A stretch of 64,000 nucleotides of DNA from contig PVBG01000001.1 in NCBI GenBank assembly GCA_002968845.1, forward strand, positions 310,001 to 374,000, written 5' to 3'. The notes under the pieces are model-generated. The model saw only the letters and a list, made by a program, of their open reading frames with translations. It ran no database searches and was not told the DNA's origin. Source of the stretch: Neorhizobium tomejilense. GTDB taxonomy: Bacteria > Pseudomonadota > Alphaproteobacteria > Rhizobiales > Rhizobiaceae. Shown piece after piece: positions 30,996 through 40,351 of the stretch; the stretch's first letter is position 1; each line of letters begins with the position of its first letter. Position numbers and translations under genes: made by a program.

Positions 30996-31484
30996 TCAAG
31001 GAGATTTCTGCGGGGCTTTTTGATCTCTGTTGATGTAGACAACGGTTTCCAAAGACTTCTTGCGCAGCTCGCGGATCGTCCGTTGCAGTTCACGGATACG
31101 TGACGCGTAGAAATGAACCCGATCTCCCATTTTCTCTAAGCGTTCCAGGTAAGCGGCAATCTCACTGTTTAAACCGTCGATAATTGCCTCTTGGGAAGGT
31201 GGCATAGAAGGGATCAACATCCCCAGGTTTGCTCGCCAATCTATGACTTCCTTTTTCCGCTGTCGATGTGCATCGCTATCGAGAAAGCGGTGATTTAATC
31301 CCGCTCTATCCTCCAAGAGCATCTTAAGAGTAACAGCTTCCGGCTTAAGGACGCCTGCGATTATATCCTTTTCTATTGCCCGCTTTGCCTGATCAAGCTT
31401 CACCAACGCCTCGGCCGTGCGATTGGCGGCGTCTTGCTTCAGTGCGTCCGGAATGCCTGTCTTTACTGCTTTTCGGCGAACCAT
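30996..31484 (-). CDS. Small coiled-coil protein of the recombinase module (TnpC-like)
   Basis: The 162-residue protein is basic and mostly helical (TAEALVKLDQAKRAIEKDII..., YLERLEKMGDRVHFYASRIRELQRTIRELRK), ending in a Lys/Pro tail. It overlaps the end of the third recombinase gene by 22 bases, so it belongs to that operon as the last gene. Position and size recall TnpC of Tn554, an accessory that influences orientation and frequency of transposition, but the resemblance is inferred from context more than from sequence. Confidence 0.65.
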   Translation of the reverse strand: MVRRKAVKTGIPDALKQDAANRTAEALVKLDQAKRAIEKDIIAGVLKPEAVTLKMLLEDRAGLNHRFLDSDAHRQRKKEVIDWRANLGMLIPSMPPSQEAIIDGLNSEIAAYLERLEKMGDRVHFYASRIRELQRTIRELRKKSLETVVYINRDQKAPQKSP

Positions 31485-33334
31485 AGCTTCAGGGTCTCAT
31501 TCGCATTGAGGGCTTCATCAAGCAGGGGCCGGAGGCCGGGCCAGGCGCTGACCCGGTCCAAAATGTCGCGCACCCAAAAATCTCGCTGAAGTAGCGAGAG
31601 TTTTCGACTTTCTATTTTGTCCGTCAGGTGCTCCAGCTCCCATTGCAGCATTTCCTTGGCTTCGGGAAGTTGAACTTGGTACTGACATAGCGACGAGCAC
31701 CGTGAAGGATCGGGGATCGTATCGCCCGTCGCTCGGGAACAATATCCTGGAGAATTGGCTCCTTTCACACATAGGACTCCTGGTCGCACCAGCATGGGGG
31801 TCACTCCTTGTTCGAGTAGATCATCGATGTATTCATCGATGGTCATCTTCAGGTCCAGTTCCGTGAGGTCTGTGGGAAATAGCTCAGGTAATCGCTTCTC
31901 GATTTCGATACCCTGTGGCCCGCCGATACCAGGACCTCCAAGCGCGGCCGTACTCTCGAAAAGCGTGTGATATCTGCCTCGCAAGATTCTAGTATAACCC
32001 TCGTTGTACTCGTTCATGACGAATGGGGACGACTGGGCGTAACCTGCGGTAGTGTGCTGGCTTTTGTGATTGGCGAGGGCCGCGACTTCGGCAATCGGAT
32101 TGTCGAAGGCCGACATCATAATGCTGATCAATGACTTACGCCAACTTGTGGCAGTGTAATTGAAGTTGAACCTGTGGAGGTGACAAAAGCGAGAAAACCG
32201 GCGGTTCCATTCGTTGTCGTTGAATTCTTCATCCTTCGCGGGATGGGAGAACAGGTAGTCGGACACCGCTCCAGCAGAAGACATCACTAATTCAACAGCG
32301 TCTATGGCAGTCTTGATGTAGGCGGAAACGCTAAGATAGCGGGTATCGCCGCCGATTTGCCTGATCGCTTTGAAGGTCTGCATCGCGATGGTCATCCGAG
32401 AAACGTCCAATGCCGTTTCATCGTGTGCGGTCGTGACGCAACCCGCCTTCATGGAGAGGGTCTCAGAAGGTCTGGTCCCCAAGTGATGGCCGATAAGATT
32501 TGCCGCTGACACCTGCACCAGGAGGAGGAGAGCAGTGACCATGCTGCCGCCGATGTCGACTTTGCACGGAAGCCGCTGCTTGGCCCAAGCCTTTACTTGC
32601 GCCTCTGTGCGACTTCCTTTTCGCAGCCACTCGATGGACCGGGCAATCTCCTTTACGTTGTCGATATAGATGATCGAGGCCTCAAGCGTGAGCTGGATTT
32701 GTTCATCGGTAAGAGGTTGTGCTCCTCTCGCTCTTGTCGTGTCCCAAACTTTCGGCTCGAACACCAACTCCAGCGGTTGCATCTCGGTGACGTTGGTCAG
32801 AAGCCCATGCTTGGAAAGCCGGAGCAAGTAGTCAATATGGATGCTTACTTCTCGTCGACCTGTCCCCTTCACGGCCAAAAGCTTCATTAGCTCGTCAAGG
32901 TCGTGCTGCGTGAAATGGCCGATGTTTGAAATCTTCATCAACGAAGCGGCGACGAAGATGCGTCTGAAATTTAGATGATTTTTGTACCAAGTTCGAGGCT
33001 TTGGGATTCCGATACGCTGCATATCCGGATGAAGCGCATAACGGTGGTGTTTTACGCCGATCATTGCGTCCTTGAATTGGGTTATCAACGTCGCATCGGA
33101 TCGCTTCAGGCTACGAAACCCAAATCGCGCTATTTGACTGGGGCCGAAGAAATCGTAGATTCTGCGGTTCTTCCCCCCTGCAGGCAGGTTTTCAGCGGGC
33201 TCTTCCCAGAAATCAGCGCCAAAGTTCGATTTCGGTGTAACTGGCATATCTACCGGATACGGCGGACCGTGACTGGCCGCTTCGTTGACCTTCACGTGCC
33301 AACGTCTATGGGCGACGCTCCGCGCGACTGTCAC
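31463..33334 (-). CDS. Third large tyrosine recombinase of the module, atypical active site
   Basis: The 623-residue protein has a long N-terminal half and a recombinase-like C-terminal half: box I as HHLGTRPSETLSMKAG, and a second box TATSWRKSLISIMMS followed by ALANHKSQHTTAGYAQSS with the probable nucleophilic Tyr. The first His of the usual HxxR reads as Thr or Ala, so catalysis may be weakened or specialised. After the catalytic region a Cys-rich segment (CVKGANSPGYC...CSSLC) suggests a zinc site. The GTG start overlaps the preceding gene's stop (GTGA), so the proteins are made together. Confidence 0.75.
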   Translation of the reverse strand: MTVARSVAHRRWHVKVNEAASHGPPYPVDMPVTPKSNFGADFWEEPAENLPAGGKNRRIYDFFGPSQIARFGFRSLKRSDATLITQFKDAMIGVKHHRYALHPDMQRIGIPKPRTWYKNHLNFRRIFVAASLMKISNIGHFTQHDLDELMKLLAVKGTGRREVSIHIDYLLRLSKHGLLTNVTEMQPLELVFEPKVWDTTRARGAQPLTDEQIQLTLEASIIYIDNVKEIARSIEWLRKGSRTEAQVKAWAKQRLPCKVDIGGSMVTALLLLVQVSAANLIGHHLGTRPSETLSMKAGCVTTAHDETALDVSRMTIAMQTFKAIRQIGGDTRYLSVSAYIKTAIDAVELVMSSAGAVSDYLFSHPAKDEEFNDNEWNRRFSRFCHLHRFNFNYTATSWRKSLISIMMSAFDNPIAEVAALANHKSQHTTAGYAQSSPFVMNEYNEGYTRILRGRYHTLFESTAALGGPGIGGPQGIEIEKRLPELFPTDLTELDLKMTIDEYIDDLLEQGVTPMLVRPGVLCVKGANSPGYCSRATGDTIPDPSRCSSLCQYQVQLPEAKEMLQWELEHLTDKIESRKLSLLQRDFWVRDILDRVSAWPGLRPLLDEALNANETLKLWFAEKQ

Positions 33335-35262
33335 GCTGCAGCTTTCCGGGCTAGGGTGTTAAGCGCCTTGTCATAAGCGTCCTTTGGCCATCGAGCGATC
33401 AGCGTCTTCAGTCGCTTGATGCGGACTTCAAGAGTGCTGGTCAGGTAGCTTTCGAGCGCGGCTTGGGCCAGTTCGTGTTCCAGTTTCCCAAGCTCTTCGA
33501 TTAAGAACGGCAGTGATTGGCGGAACCAACGAGCGTTAGGGCACCCATCGATACAATCCTGAAGCCTGCACGGCTGGCCCTTTTCTGTCCCAAAAGCAAA
33601 GTGTTTTGGCGGGTTTAATGGATCGGCACAGCCGTTCCCAAACCGAGTAACATTATCGGCACTGACCAGATTCTCGACCTGAACTTGATTAAATCCCTGC
33701 CGCGTGAGGCTTTCTCTCAGATTTTTCTTCGAGAACTTTTTCGCGCGAATGAGTTCAACCGAGCTGTCGAAGCAAGCAGTCGTCATTTTTTCCTGTCGCG
33801 CGATGAGCTGCTCTCGGCGGGCATAGAGACGGGATGTGGACAAGTTGCTGTGTTGCGCGATGATCCTGAGAATGAGAAGGCTGGTGCCGCTTCGCTGGGT
33901 GTGTGCGAGACCGACATCGCGAAGATACCTGATATTGGTCGGCAGGCCATAGCGCTTCAGCGTTGCTGTTAGCGCTCTTCCGATTTTACCGGAATTGATG
34001 TCACGCGCGAACGAGCTGATCTGTTGCTCGGTCTTGAAGATAAACAAGTCGTTTTTCACTTCGATGAGAGTCGCCAACTCGTCTGACTGCTGAAGAGTTA
34101 AAGACGGCCGAGAATTGAGTTCGGCAATACGACGGATAATTTCCTTCCGAAGCGGCAGTGTCCAAGCTTCGATGAACTTTAGAAGTCTGAAAGGATGGTC
34201 CCAGTGTGTTGCCTCTGAGATGAACCGCACCACCTTCGGGCGCTTGTTCGGTTTGCGCCTACCTCTCACCTTGTCGCACAAGATGTACACGAAATCTTCA
34301 TGGCGATTGGCTCCCAGCTTGATTGGGCAGGGCACGTACCATTTCTTGTTCGTTCTTATGGTGGAAAGAGCTGCGGCATTCACACTAGCCCTCAGCAGGA
34401 GGAGCACGAGGAACGGCGCAAGATCGCCTGCAAAAGGGAATCTCCATCTTTGATGGCCGAGCCAACCTTCGTGCCTCTTCAGGCAGCCATCGATGTCGAC
34501 ATATTCAGCTCCCGGCTTCTTCTCCAATCCGCGAAGCTCTGAATTGTAGCCCAGTTCAAAACGTAGTTGATCAAACCGACGTGCCTCGAACTTGAACACA
34601 TTCTCCATGATCCAATAACGGCATTCGGGCTTCTGCCAATCGCGCAGTCTTCCACCGTTTTCTCGGCGCGGATCGTGCCCGATTTTGCTGAGTGTGTCTG
34701 CTTCCTTCAATCGACGAAAGATAACCCGAACATCGTTCTTCGCCATCCCTGTTGCCTTCTTGACGACCTCCGGCTCCAAGAGTTTACGCGGTGCCGTAGG
34801 CGAGTCTTCCCAAGGGACGATGGGGAGCAGCTTCTTGTCCACACCGAGTGCCGTTAGGAGCGCCCGCGTCCCTCGAAGACGTGCGACGCGGCCCGGTTTC
34901 AGCTCAAAATAATCAACAGCAGCATGGCAGAACGAAATGTCAACGTCTGCCACCGTGATCACTTTACGTTCGGCTAAACCCTCGTAGTAGGAAACATAGT
35001 CTGCGAAGTCCCGAAGAAATCCCTTAAGTTGTTTCAAGCTGTTTGGCGTTTTCCGCCGCAGCACTTCGCGGCGGAGCGCGGGGAGGCTGTTCATTATCAA
35101 GGGTGTTCGGACGAACCTGTCGAACGGAAATTCCCGTTCAATAGATCGCCCCCGACCTTGTTGGGAAACCACGGTCAGGGAGGTTAGTCCAACCTCCTGA
35201 GGTCCCTGTGGCTGGGTGGGTTTAATCTTAGAGAAGTTGCCGAGGCGCGTCTTCCTTGCCAT
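33331..35262 (-). CDS. Second large tyrosine recombinase of the module
   Basis: The 643-residue protein has box I Arg in LLLLRASVNAAALSTI, box II HTQRSGTS and the final AQHSNLSTSRLYARRE with Tyr, the order expected of phage-integrase-type recombinases. A Cys-rich region (CADPLNPPKHF...CRLQDCIDGCPNARW) follows the active site and may bind zinc. Long N-terminal and C-terminal arms set it apart from simple integrases and recall TnpB of Tn554. It starts 10 bases after the first recombinase stop and overlaps the third by four bases. Confidence 0.8.
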   Translation of the reverse strand: MARKTRLGNFSKIKPTQPQGPQEVGLTSLTVVSQQGRGRSIEREFPFDRFVRTPLIMNSLPALRREVLRRKTPNSLKQLKGFLRDFADYVSYYEGLAERKVITVADVDISFCHAAVDYFELKPGRVARLRGTRALLTALGVDKKLLPIVPWEDSPTAPRKLLEPEVVKKATGMAKNDVRVIFRRLKEADTLSKIGHDPRRENGGRLRDWQKPECRYWIMENVFKFEARRFDQLRFELGYNSELRGLEKKPGAEYVDIDGCLKRHEGWLGHQRWRFPFAGDLAPFLVLLLLRASVNAAALSTIRTNKKWYVPCPIKLGANRHEDFVYILCDKVRGRRKPNKRPKVVRFISEATHWDHPFRLLKFIEAWTLPLRKEIIRRIAELNSRPSLTLQQSDELATLIEVKNDLFIFKTEQQISSFARDINSGKIGRALTATLKRYGLPTNIRYLRDVGLAHTQRSGTSLLILRIIAQHSNLSTSRLYARREQLIARQEKMTTACFDSSVELIRAKKFSKKNLRESLTRQGFNQVQVENLVSADNVTRFGNGCADPLNPPKHFAFGTEKGQPCRLQDCIDGCPNARWFRQSLPFLIEELGKLEHELAQAALESYLTSTLEVRIKRLKTLIARWPKDAYDKALNTLARKAAA

Positions 35263-35272
35263 TGCCTGTCCC

Positions 35273-36673
35273 CTAGTCGTCCAGGAACTCGTTCCAGGCC
35301 GTGGTATGATCCAGACCCGCGAGGCTCAACCTCAGTTGCTCCAAATAAACCAGGGTGGTCTCGCGAAATTTGTGTCCCAGCCGCTTCTGTAAGACCGTGA
35401 CCACGAAATCACCGTGCCGCTCTAAGAGGTCGAAGGTCAGTTCACCTGAATTATGACCGATTTGACCGAATAGACGGGCCCGCGCGTGGATCGCCGAGTG
35501 GAGGAAGTCGCACGCAAACATGTGACGAAGAGCGTGCGCGGTAAACCTGTAGCCGCATTTGATCTTGTTGTTCACCCGCCGGAAGGCATCTTGAATCGCA
35601 TGCGCGCTCAGTGGCTTGCCGTACCTGTTGAGAAAGAGCTGGGCAGGCTGATTGTGTACGCTGATGCCGTTGGCACGAAGGATCGCTCTTCTCGGTCCCT
35701 CCACGTAGTGCCAAAGCGCCTGCATCAGTCGAGCCGGGATGTCTATCCGACGAATGACGAGACCCTTTCCGACAATACGGTAGGAACAGTCTGTGGTTGA
35801 CCGAGCAGTCTCGTCCCGGGCTTGCTGGCGATCAGGCAGAACGCCAATCATGCGGTCGTTGTTTGCTGACCAACTGAGCAGGTAGGGTTCGGCAGGAAAG
35901 TTAGGCAGATGAAATGTGGCATCAGGGTTTCTGCAATGAATAATGCCTGGCAAGAGCGTGTTCTCAACTACTTCACTTAAACGCAGCCCGGTCTCGTAGA
36001 TGAGCAGGGCGACGGTGCGGTGGGTGCCAGGCGTGAGGGCTTCGATAAATTGATGAAATTGGTTTCGGGAGGGCGGAATTAGCTGTCCGGTGCTCTGTCG
36101 TGGAGTGAAAGCTTTGTTTTCGGGTTCATTCGGATCGCGCTGGATTGCGTTTCGTCTTTGCCCAGATATTGGCTGGTAGGCATGTTCGAGCGCACCGAGA
36201 GTACCTTCCTCTTGGAAACCCGAGATGTATCCATTCTCCTCAAGCCACCCGTAGCATCGAAGAACTTCGGTTACGCGGCCTCCGATAGTTTCGGGCTCAA
36301 GAGGGGATGCTATACCAGTTAGAAAATACTCCTGGGACCAAACCCCGAGCGTCTGAGCGCTCTCGTATAGATGAGTGACATGCCACTCTTTGGCGTCCTG
36401 CCAACTCAAGCCGGGAATTGTAGGGTGCGCTTCATCAGTCTCCAGGTAGGTTAGGAAATTACAAAGCTGGTCGACAACGGCCCGCAGAGATTTCGGGCGT
36501 AGCCGTACCCGGTTTACTCCTGATGATGGAGCGCCATTCGCGCGCTCATGGATATAGGCATTTATACCATCAGGGTAATCATCGCTGGCGGTGCGAACAT
36601 ACGGAATCCGGATGGCAGATTTGTATCGAGCCGCGTTCTTGGGCAGGTGTTTTGGGTAGTGAACCGTTGCCAT
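35273..36673 (-). CDS. First tyrosine recombinase of the module, complete active site
   Basis: The 466-residue site-specific recombinase has an N-terminal core-binding domain (about 1-190) and a catalytic domain with all canonical residues: Arg in YETGLRLSEVVE, Lys in RIVGKGLVIRRIDIP, HALRH, LGH in QKRLGHKFRETTLVYL and the nucleophilic Tyr there. It is the first gene of a minus-strand operon of four and lies farthest from ssrA. With its partners it most likely integrates and excises the element at the tmRNA gene. It resembles TnpA of Tn554 in position. Confidence 0.9.
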   Translation of the reverse strand: MATVHYPKHLPKNAARYKSAIRIPYVRTASDDYPDGINAYIHERANGAPSSGVNRVRLRPKSLRAVVDQLCNFLTYLETDEAHPTIPGLSWQDAKEWHVTHLYESAQTLGVWSQEYFLTGIASPLEPETIGGRVTEVLRCYGWLEENGYISGFQEEGTLGALEHAYQPISGQRRNAIQRDPNEPENKAFTPRQSTGQLIPPSRNQFHQFIEALTPGTHRTVALLIYETGLRLSEVVENTLLPGIIHCRNPDATFHLPNFPAEPYLLSWSANNDRMIGVLPDRQQARDETARSTTDCSYRIVGKGLVIRRIDIPARLMQALWHYVEGPRRAILRANGISVHNQPAQLFLNRYGKPLSAHAIQDAFRRVNNKIKCGYRFTAHALRHMFACDFLHSAIHARARLFGQIGHNSGELTFDLLERHGDFVVTVLQKRLGHKFRETTLVYLEQLRLSLAGLDHTTAWNEFLDD

Positions 36674-37504
36674 CGATGGAGCAATCTCTGCTACGTATTT
36701 TCGGAGGTAGTGGACTACTATTCACATAATATTCAACCTATTATCTCGATGACGAAAAGTTAGCTGTCAATACTTGATGCCGTGGAGTAAAATAATTCAA
36801 TACTTGCGGTGCATTGGGTGAGGCAGAAGCGGCCGAAAAAGCGACACGAAATTCCTTTTCGGCTCGGTGCACCAAAGGAATTAAAATTATGAACCGATTT
36901 TCCAGGCGGGCTTCAATTCCGATGTTATCTTCATGCGCGGAAAGTAAAACTTTTTTTATTGGCTATTTCGCACGTGTCTTGGAGCGTCATGACAAATGGA
37001 AAATGTATTGATAAGAAAAGTTTTGGTTCTCGCATACTCAAAAGGAATTATGAAAGTATATCCTATTATTTATACGTTTCTCTCGGGATTTTCCGGCTGC
37101 AATGGCGGGGAGCCTGATTTCACAAAGTACCACTACGAGGAAATAATGTTTCCTAGGTAAGTGAGACCTAATCTGTCGGCTCGAAAAATGGTGATCCAGT
37201 GAGTCGGAACTAGGCTGTCCCTCAGGCGTGGATTCGCGATATGATTGGAGCCCGTCGTCCCTTGGGATGGGTCGATACACCGTCCATTTCGCCCCGGTCC
37301 GGCCTATCGGGTGCGGCATCAGAAAAAGCGCCGACCGTTAGCCTCGGCGAGACCGTTTATACGATCCATCCACGGATGCAGTCCGCTATAGCGGAACGGA
37401 AATTTATTTGGCTTCTCTTGTTCGTCTGTCCGTCGTCTGACCTCCCGGAAAGCCCACCCATGATGCTCGGGAAGTATCGCTTTGGCGAGCGTTGCCAGAA
37501 ACTG
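36674..37504 (+). other. AT-rich region upstream of the recombinase operon, no gene recognised
   Basis: Some 830 bases of low GC with no convincing reading frame. The promoter of the recombinase operon should lie at the left end. Two copies of TCAATACTTG occur in direct orientation at about 36767 and 36798, about 32 bases apart, and could be operator or recombinase arm sites. Short frames between 36814 and 37319 show no conserved features. Confidence 0.4.
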
Positions 37505-37657
37505 CTATTCGTTCGATATGATCGCGACGTCGGCAAGCTCCTGCATCGGACAGAAAATTATCGGCCGCATATCGGCTTCGGTCACCGTGCCGTCCGATTC
37601 GACGAGCCTTTTGGCAATGGCTGTTACCTCGCGCTGCAAGTCAGCTGACATCTGCAT
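37505..37657 (-). CDS. Possible small protein or gene fragment
   Basis: A 50-codon frame, MQMSADLQREVTAIAKRLVE..., ending DVAIISNE, has codon use like a real gene (GC-rich third positions) and no Shine-Dalgarno site that I can trust. It abuts the decayed dnaE2 segment on the other strand and may be the 3' remnant of a longer gene. No family recognised. Confidence 0.3.
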   Translation of the reverse strand: MQMSADLQREVTAIAKRLVESDGTVTEADMRPIIFCPMQELADVAIISNE

Positions 37658-37689
37658 CCATGCGTCAAGCGTTAGCACAATGCCTTGAG

Positions 37690-38555
37690 CGTCGGGGCGA
37701 CCGGATGCTCGCTGAAGAGGTGGAGACGTGCGTGTGCAAAGAAGCGCCAGACCTGCGCGACGCGATAGCATCGATGACATGTGGCGACGATCAGGCGTAC
37801 CGGCGGCTTCTCTGGTGGAGTTGGCGGAGGCCGACGCGTTCCTGCTGTCCTTGGAATTAGAGCGAAGAGACGCGCTGTGGGCAATCAAAGCCCTTCGTGA
37901 TGAGCCGCTGCCGCTCTTCGCCGCTGCCGCTGCACGCGTAGCTAGGACGGTGGCTGAACAGCAGGAACCGGACGTCGAGCTTCGCCAGATGACGGCTGGG
38001 CATAACGTCGTCGAAGACTACTCACATACCGGTCTGACCCTTCGCGATCACCCGATCTCCTTCCTGCGTCGTGACCTGGAAAATCGTCGGATGGTGACCT
38101 GTTCAGAAGCGACGTCAGCCCGTGACGGTCGTTGGCTTTGGACGGCAGGCCTGGTCTTGGTACGACAGCGGCCAGGATCAGCGAAGGGCGTCATGTTCCT
38201 GACCATCGAAGACGAATCAGGCATCGCAAACGTTGTCGTGTGGCCCAAGCTCTTCGAGAAAAGCAGGCGAATTGTCCTGGGGGCATCGTTGATGGGGATC
38301 AATGGCCGCATCCAGCGCGAGGGCGACGTCGTTCATCTGGTCGCCCAACAGCTTTTCGATTTTACAGCCGAGCTGTCCAGTCTCGCGGACCGCGACACAG
38401 AGTTCAAATTGCCCGCCGGGCGGGGTGACGAATTTGCCCATGGCGGGACGGTGCGGCCGGATACGAGGGATGCGGCCCCAATGAAGACTCGGGATATCTT
38501 CATTCCGGACTTGCACATTGACAGCTTGAAGTTGAAGAGTAGGAACTTTCATTAG
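37690..38555 (+). pseudogene. dnaE2: 3' fragment of error-prone DNA polymerase dnaE2 (imuC)
   Basis: From about 37767 the frame reads SIDDMWRRSGVPAASLVELAEADAFL, LERRDALWAIKAL and PLPLFAAAAA. The OB-fold GLVLVRQRPGSAKGVMFLTIEDESGIANVVVWP and the signature C-terminus RDIFIPDLHIDSLKLKSRNF follow. This is the last quarter (about 260 of 1,080 residues) of DnaE2, the polymerase of the ImuA-ImuB-DnaE2 mutasome. Upstream homology continues weakly in another frame (EEVETCVCKEAP), implying a frameshift near 37765 besides the 5' loss. No polymerase domain remains, so it is non-functional. It was probably brought in or cut by rearrangement. Confidence 0.88.
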
Positions 38556-38698
38556 GGTCTTGCGAAAGCGGCTGGATGTCATCTGCGCTTAGTTCCGCGT
38601 TATCGTCGCCAGGCGTCCCAAATATGCGTGCCATGCTGGTACCAAGTGGCGGAGGTCATCAGGGGGCCACACAAGTTTTCTTATGTTGCTTCCCGACT

Positions 38699-39091
38699 CT
38701 ATCCGCAGGTTTTATACATACTGATTATTTTCCGGGATAGACTGTCGTAGATATCGTCTAGATCAACTTTTTTTAAATTAAGATTCGCGATGTCTCTTCG
38801 CCTTCCTTTTTCATCACCGCTAAATATAAGCTCAAACTGTTCGCCATTTTCTGACACGAGGATTGACGCACTCACAAGGCGGCCTTCGCGGAATTCGCCA
38901 ATGATTTTTTCCGCCTGTCCATCCCCGTTGCGGGAAATGACAACCAATTGGGGGGCGTCAGCTTTCGGGCATCGCAGCGTATCAACGACGTAAGAGACGT
39001 CTTCTGCATATGATGGAGATGATAGGAGCACGCCGATCAATATCGCTAGGTATGGCTTGTAGTAGCGGCCCAACCTCATTCGTAGCTCCAT
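38699..39091 (-). CDS. Small exported protein, member of a local four-gene family
   Basis: From ATG 39091 the 130-residue product starts MELRMRLGRYYKPYLAILIG, a signal peptide ending near SYA, so it should be exported. The mature part has VDTLRCPKADAPQLVVISRNG. This CP-x-n-LVVxxRxG pattern is shared by the proteins at 41211, 41690 and 42327, and all end with a Cys-containing helical tail. A GGGA site precedes the start; longer starts are possible. No known domain is recognised. It sits in an array of immunity-like genes, so a periplasmic immunity role is one possibility. Confidence 0.6.
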   Translation of the reverse strand: MELRMRLGRYYKPYLAILIGVLLSSPSYAEDVSYVVDTLRCPKADAPQLVVISRNGDGQAEKIIGEFREGRLVSASILVSENGEQFELIFSGDEKGRRRDIANLNLKKVDLDDIYDSLSRKIISMYKTCG

Positions 39092-39167
39092 GAGCGATCC
39101 CAGCTGAATGCTTCCCTTTTCGTATTCCACATGCTTCTTCATCAGAATTGCGGCCCCCACGACGATC

Positions 39168-39662
39168 TTAGTCGCTGTTCTTGACGTAGTTGCCCGCCTC
39201 AATCGTTTTCCTGAAGCGAGCTACGGTGTCCTCCACCAAAGACTGACGATCCGCAGCGGCACCAACGAGAATAAATAAGTGGCAGGGTTTCTCGCAGGTT
39301 GAGCGAGCTATCATCGAAAGGAACCGCCCTTCCTTGGTGTAGAGAATTGCATAAGCCTCGCGCTCCTCCAATCGGCCACGTTCATCCGCTGGAATCCTTC
39401 GCCAATGGGCTAAAAAAACATCATAAGGCTCTAAAGTCTCGTGGATCGCTAGAGCTGCCCCGCGCTTAGATTTCATCACCCAATCATCGGTAGTGAACTC
39501 CCAGGACGTAAATCCATCCATCGGCTTCTCGCGCAGCTTAAAGATGAGTTCAGCGGAGAAATCGAATGTGTAGAGGCGATTCCCGGATCGGAATGTCCGC
39601 TCCTCAGCAAGAGCGTTCGCGGCCGTGACAAGGAACAGCACTGCGATGAATGGCATTCTCAT
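39168..39662 (-). CDS. Exported protein of unknown function
   Basis: From ATG 39662 the 164-residue product begins MRMPFIAVLFLVTAANALAEE, a good signal peptide, so it is periplasmic. The mature part includes RLYTFDFSAELIFKLREKP and a pair of Cys in STCEKPCHLFILV, which could form a disulfide. The C-terminal helix LVEDTVARFRKTIEAG suggests a compact domain. Upstream in-frame ATGs exist. I recognise no family. Strand and spacing suggest it may be co-transcribed with the gene at 38699. Confidence 0.6.
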   Translation of the reverse strand: MRMPFIAVLFLVTAANALAEERTFRSGNRLYTFDFSAELIFKLREKPMDGFTSWEFTTDDWVMKSKRGAALAIHETLEPYDVFLAHWRRIPADERGRLEEREAYAILYTKEGRFLSMIARSTCEKPCHLFILVGAAADRQSLVEDTVARFRKTIEAGNYVKNSD

Positions 39663-39761
39663 TTGAACTAGTACCTTGAACCTGAGCATGTCATTGGTCT
39701 TTTGAGGGCACTGTCCCAATTGACGCTCCCTTACTCGCTTCGAACTGTGCCTGAGGGAATC

Positions 39762-40121
39762 TTATCGAGCCGGACAAGGGTATTTTTCGATAAGCGCGGA
39801 GAGCATGTGCATTGGCATAAGATCGGAGGCATCCGTCGCGAACATATCGTACTTCGCGATGTAAGTTCTCAGAGTCTCAATGTACTCAGCCGTCGAGATC
39901 GCATGCCCACGGGGCGGGCAAAAGAATGGTTCATTGCGATCAACGTCAAGTCTCGCATTGGCTCGACTTAACGTGAGGCCCGCGACGCGAGCGATTAATC
40001 TAACCCCCCGATCATCTGAATCCCGCAGGAAATCCGCGACTGTCTCTTCTGCCGCAACCATGTTTGTTCCGGAAAACCAGAGCAATAGGACGGCAGCGAA
40101 GGCCGAAACTCTGAAACGCAT
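39762..40121 (-). CDS. Rap1a/Tai-like exported immunity protein
   Basis: The 119-residue protein has a signal peptide (MRFRVSAFAAVLLLWFSGTN...VAAEE) and a mature domain with FFCPPRGHAISTAEYIETLRTYIAKY and LMPMHMLSALIEKYPCPAR. The Cys-Pro-x-Gly then helix then a terminal aliphatic helix ending YPC is the pattern of Rap1a/Tai immunity proteins. Those bind and block Tae-type peptidoglycan amidases delivered by type VI secretion. Assignment is by pattern only, and no amidase effector is nearby. Confidence 0.6.
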   Translation of the reverse strand: MRFRVSAFAAVLLLWFSGTNMVAAEETVADFLRDSDDRGVRLIARVAGLTLSRANARLDVDRNEPFFCPPRGHAISTAEYIETLRTYIAKYDMFATDASDLMPMHMLSALIEKYPCPAR

Positions 40122-40351
40122 TGCTTCTGATCCTCATGTCTTAATCACCGGAAATTAATCTATATTAATTTCCAATCTACGGAATGGCTAGAAAGAATGT
40201 GAAATTCCCAAATCTCAGATTATCTTCGAAACTGTGCTTGAGCCCTTCATAGTGTGCTGAGTGTGGGGTCGAAAGTTGGGCGGATGGTACATGTTGACCG
40301 CAATTTCTTTACTAAATTATGTTGCCCGTAAGGGTTACTAGGAGGGGACAA

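Noticed and set aside
37241..37648. 135-codon plus-strand frame
   Set aside because: No conserved pattern, no ribosome site, and it overlaps a more coding-like frame on the other strand.
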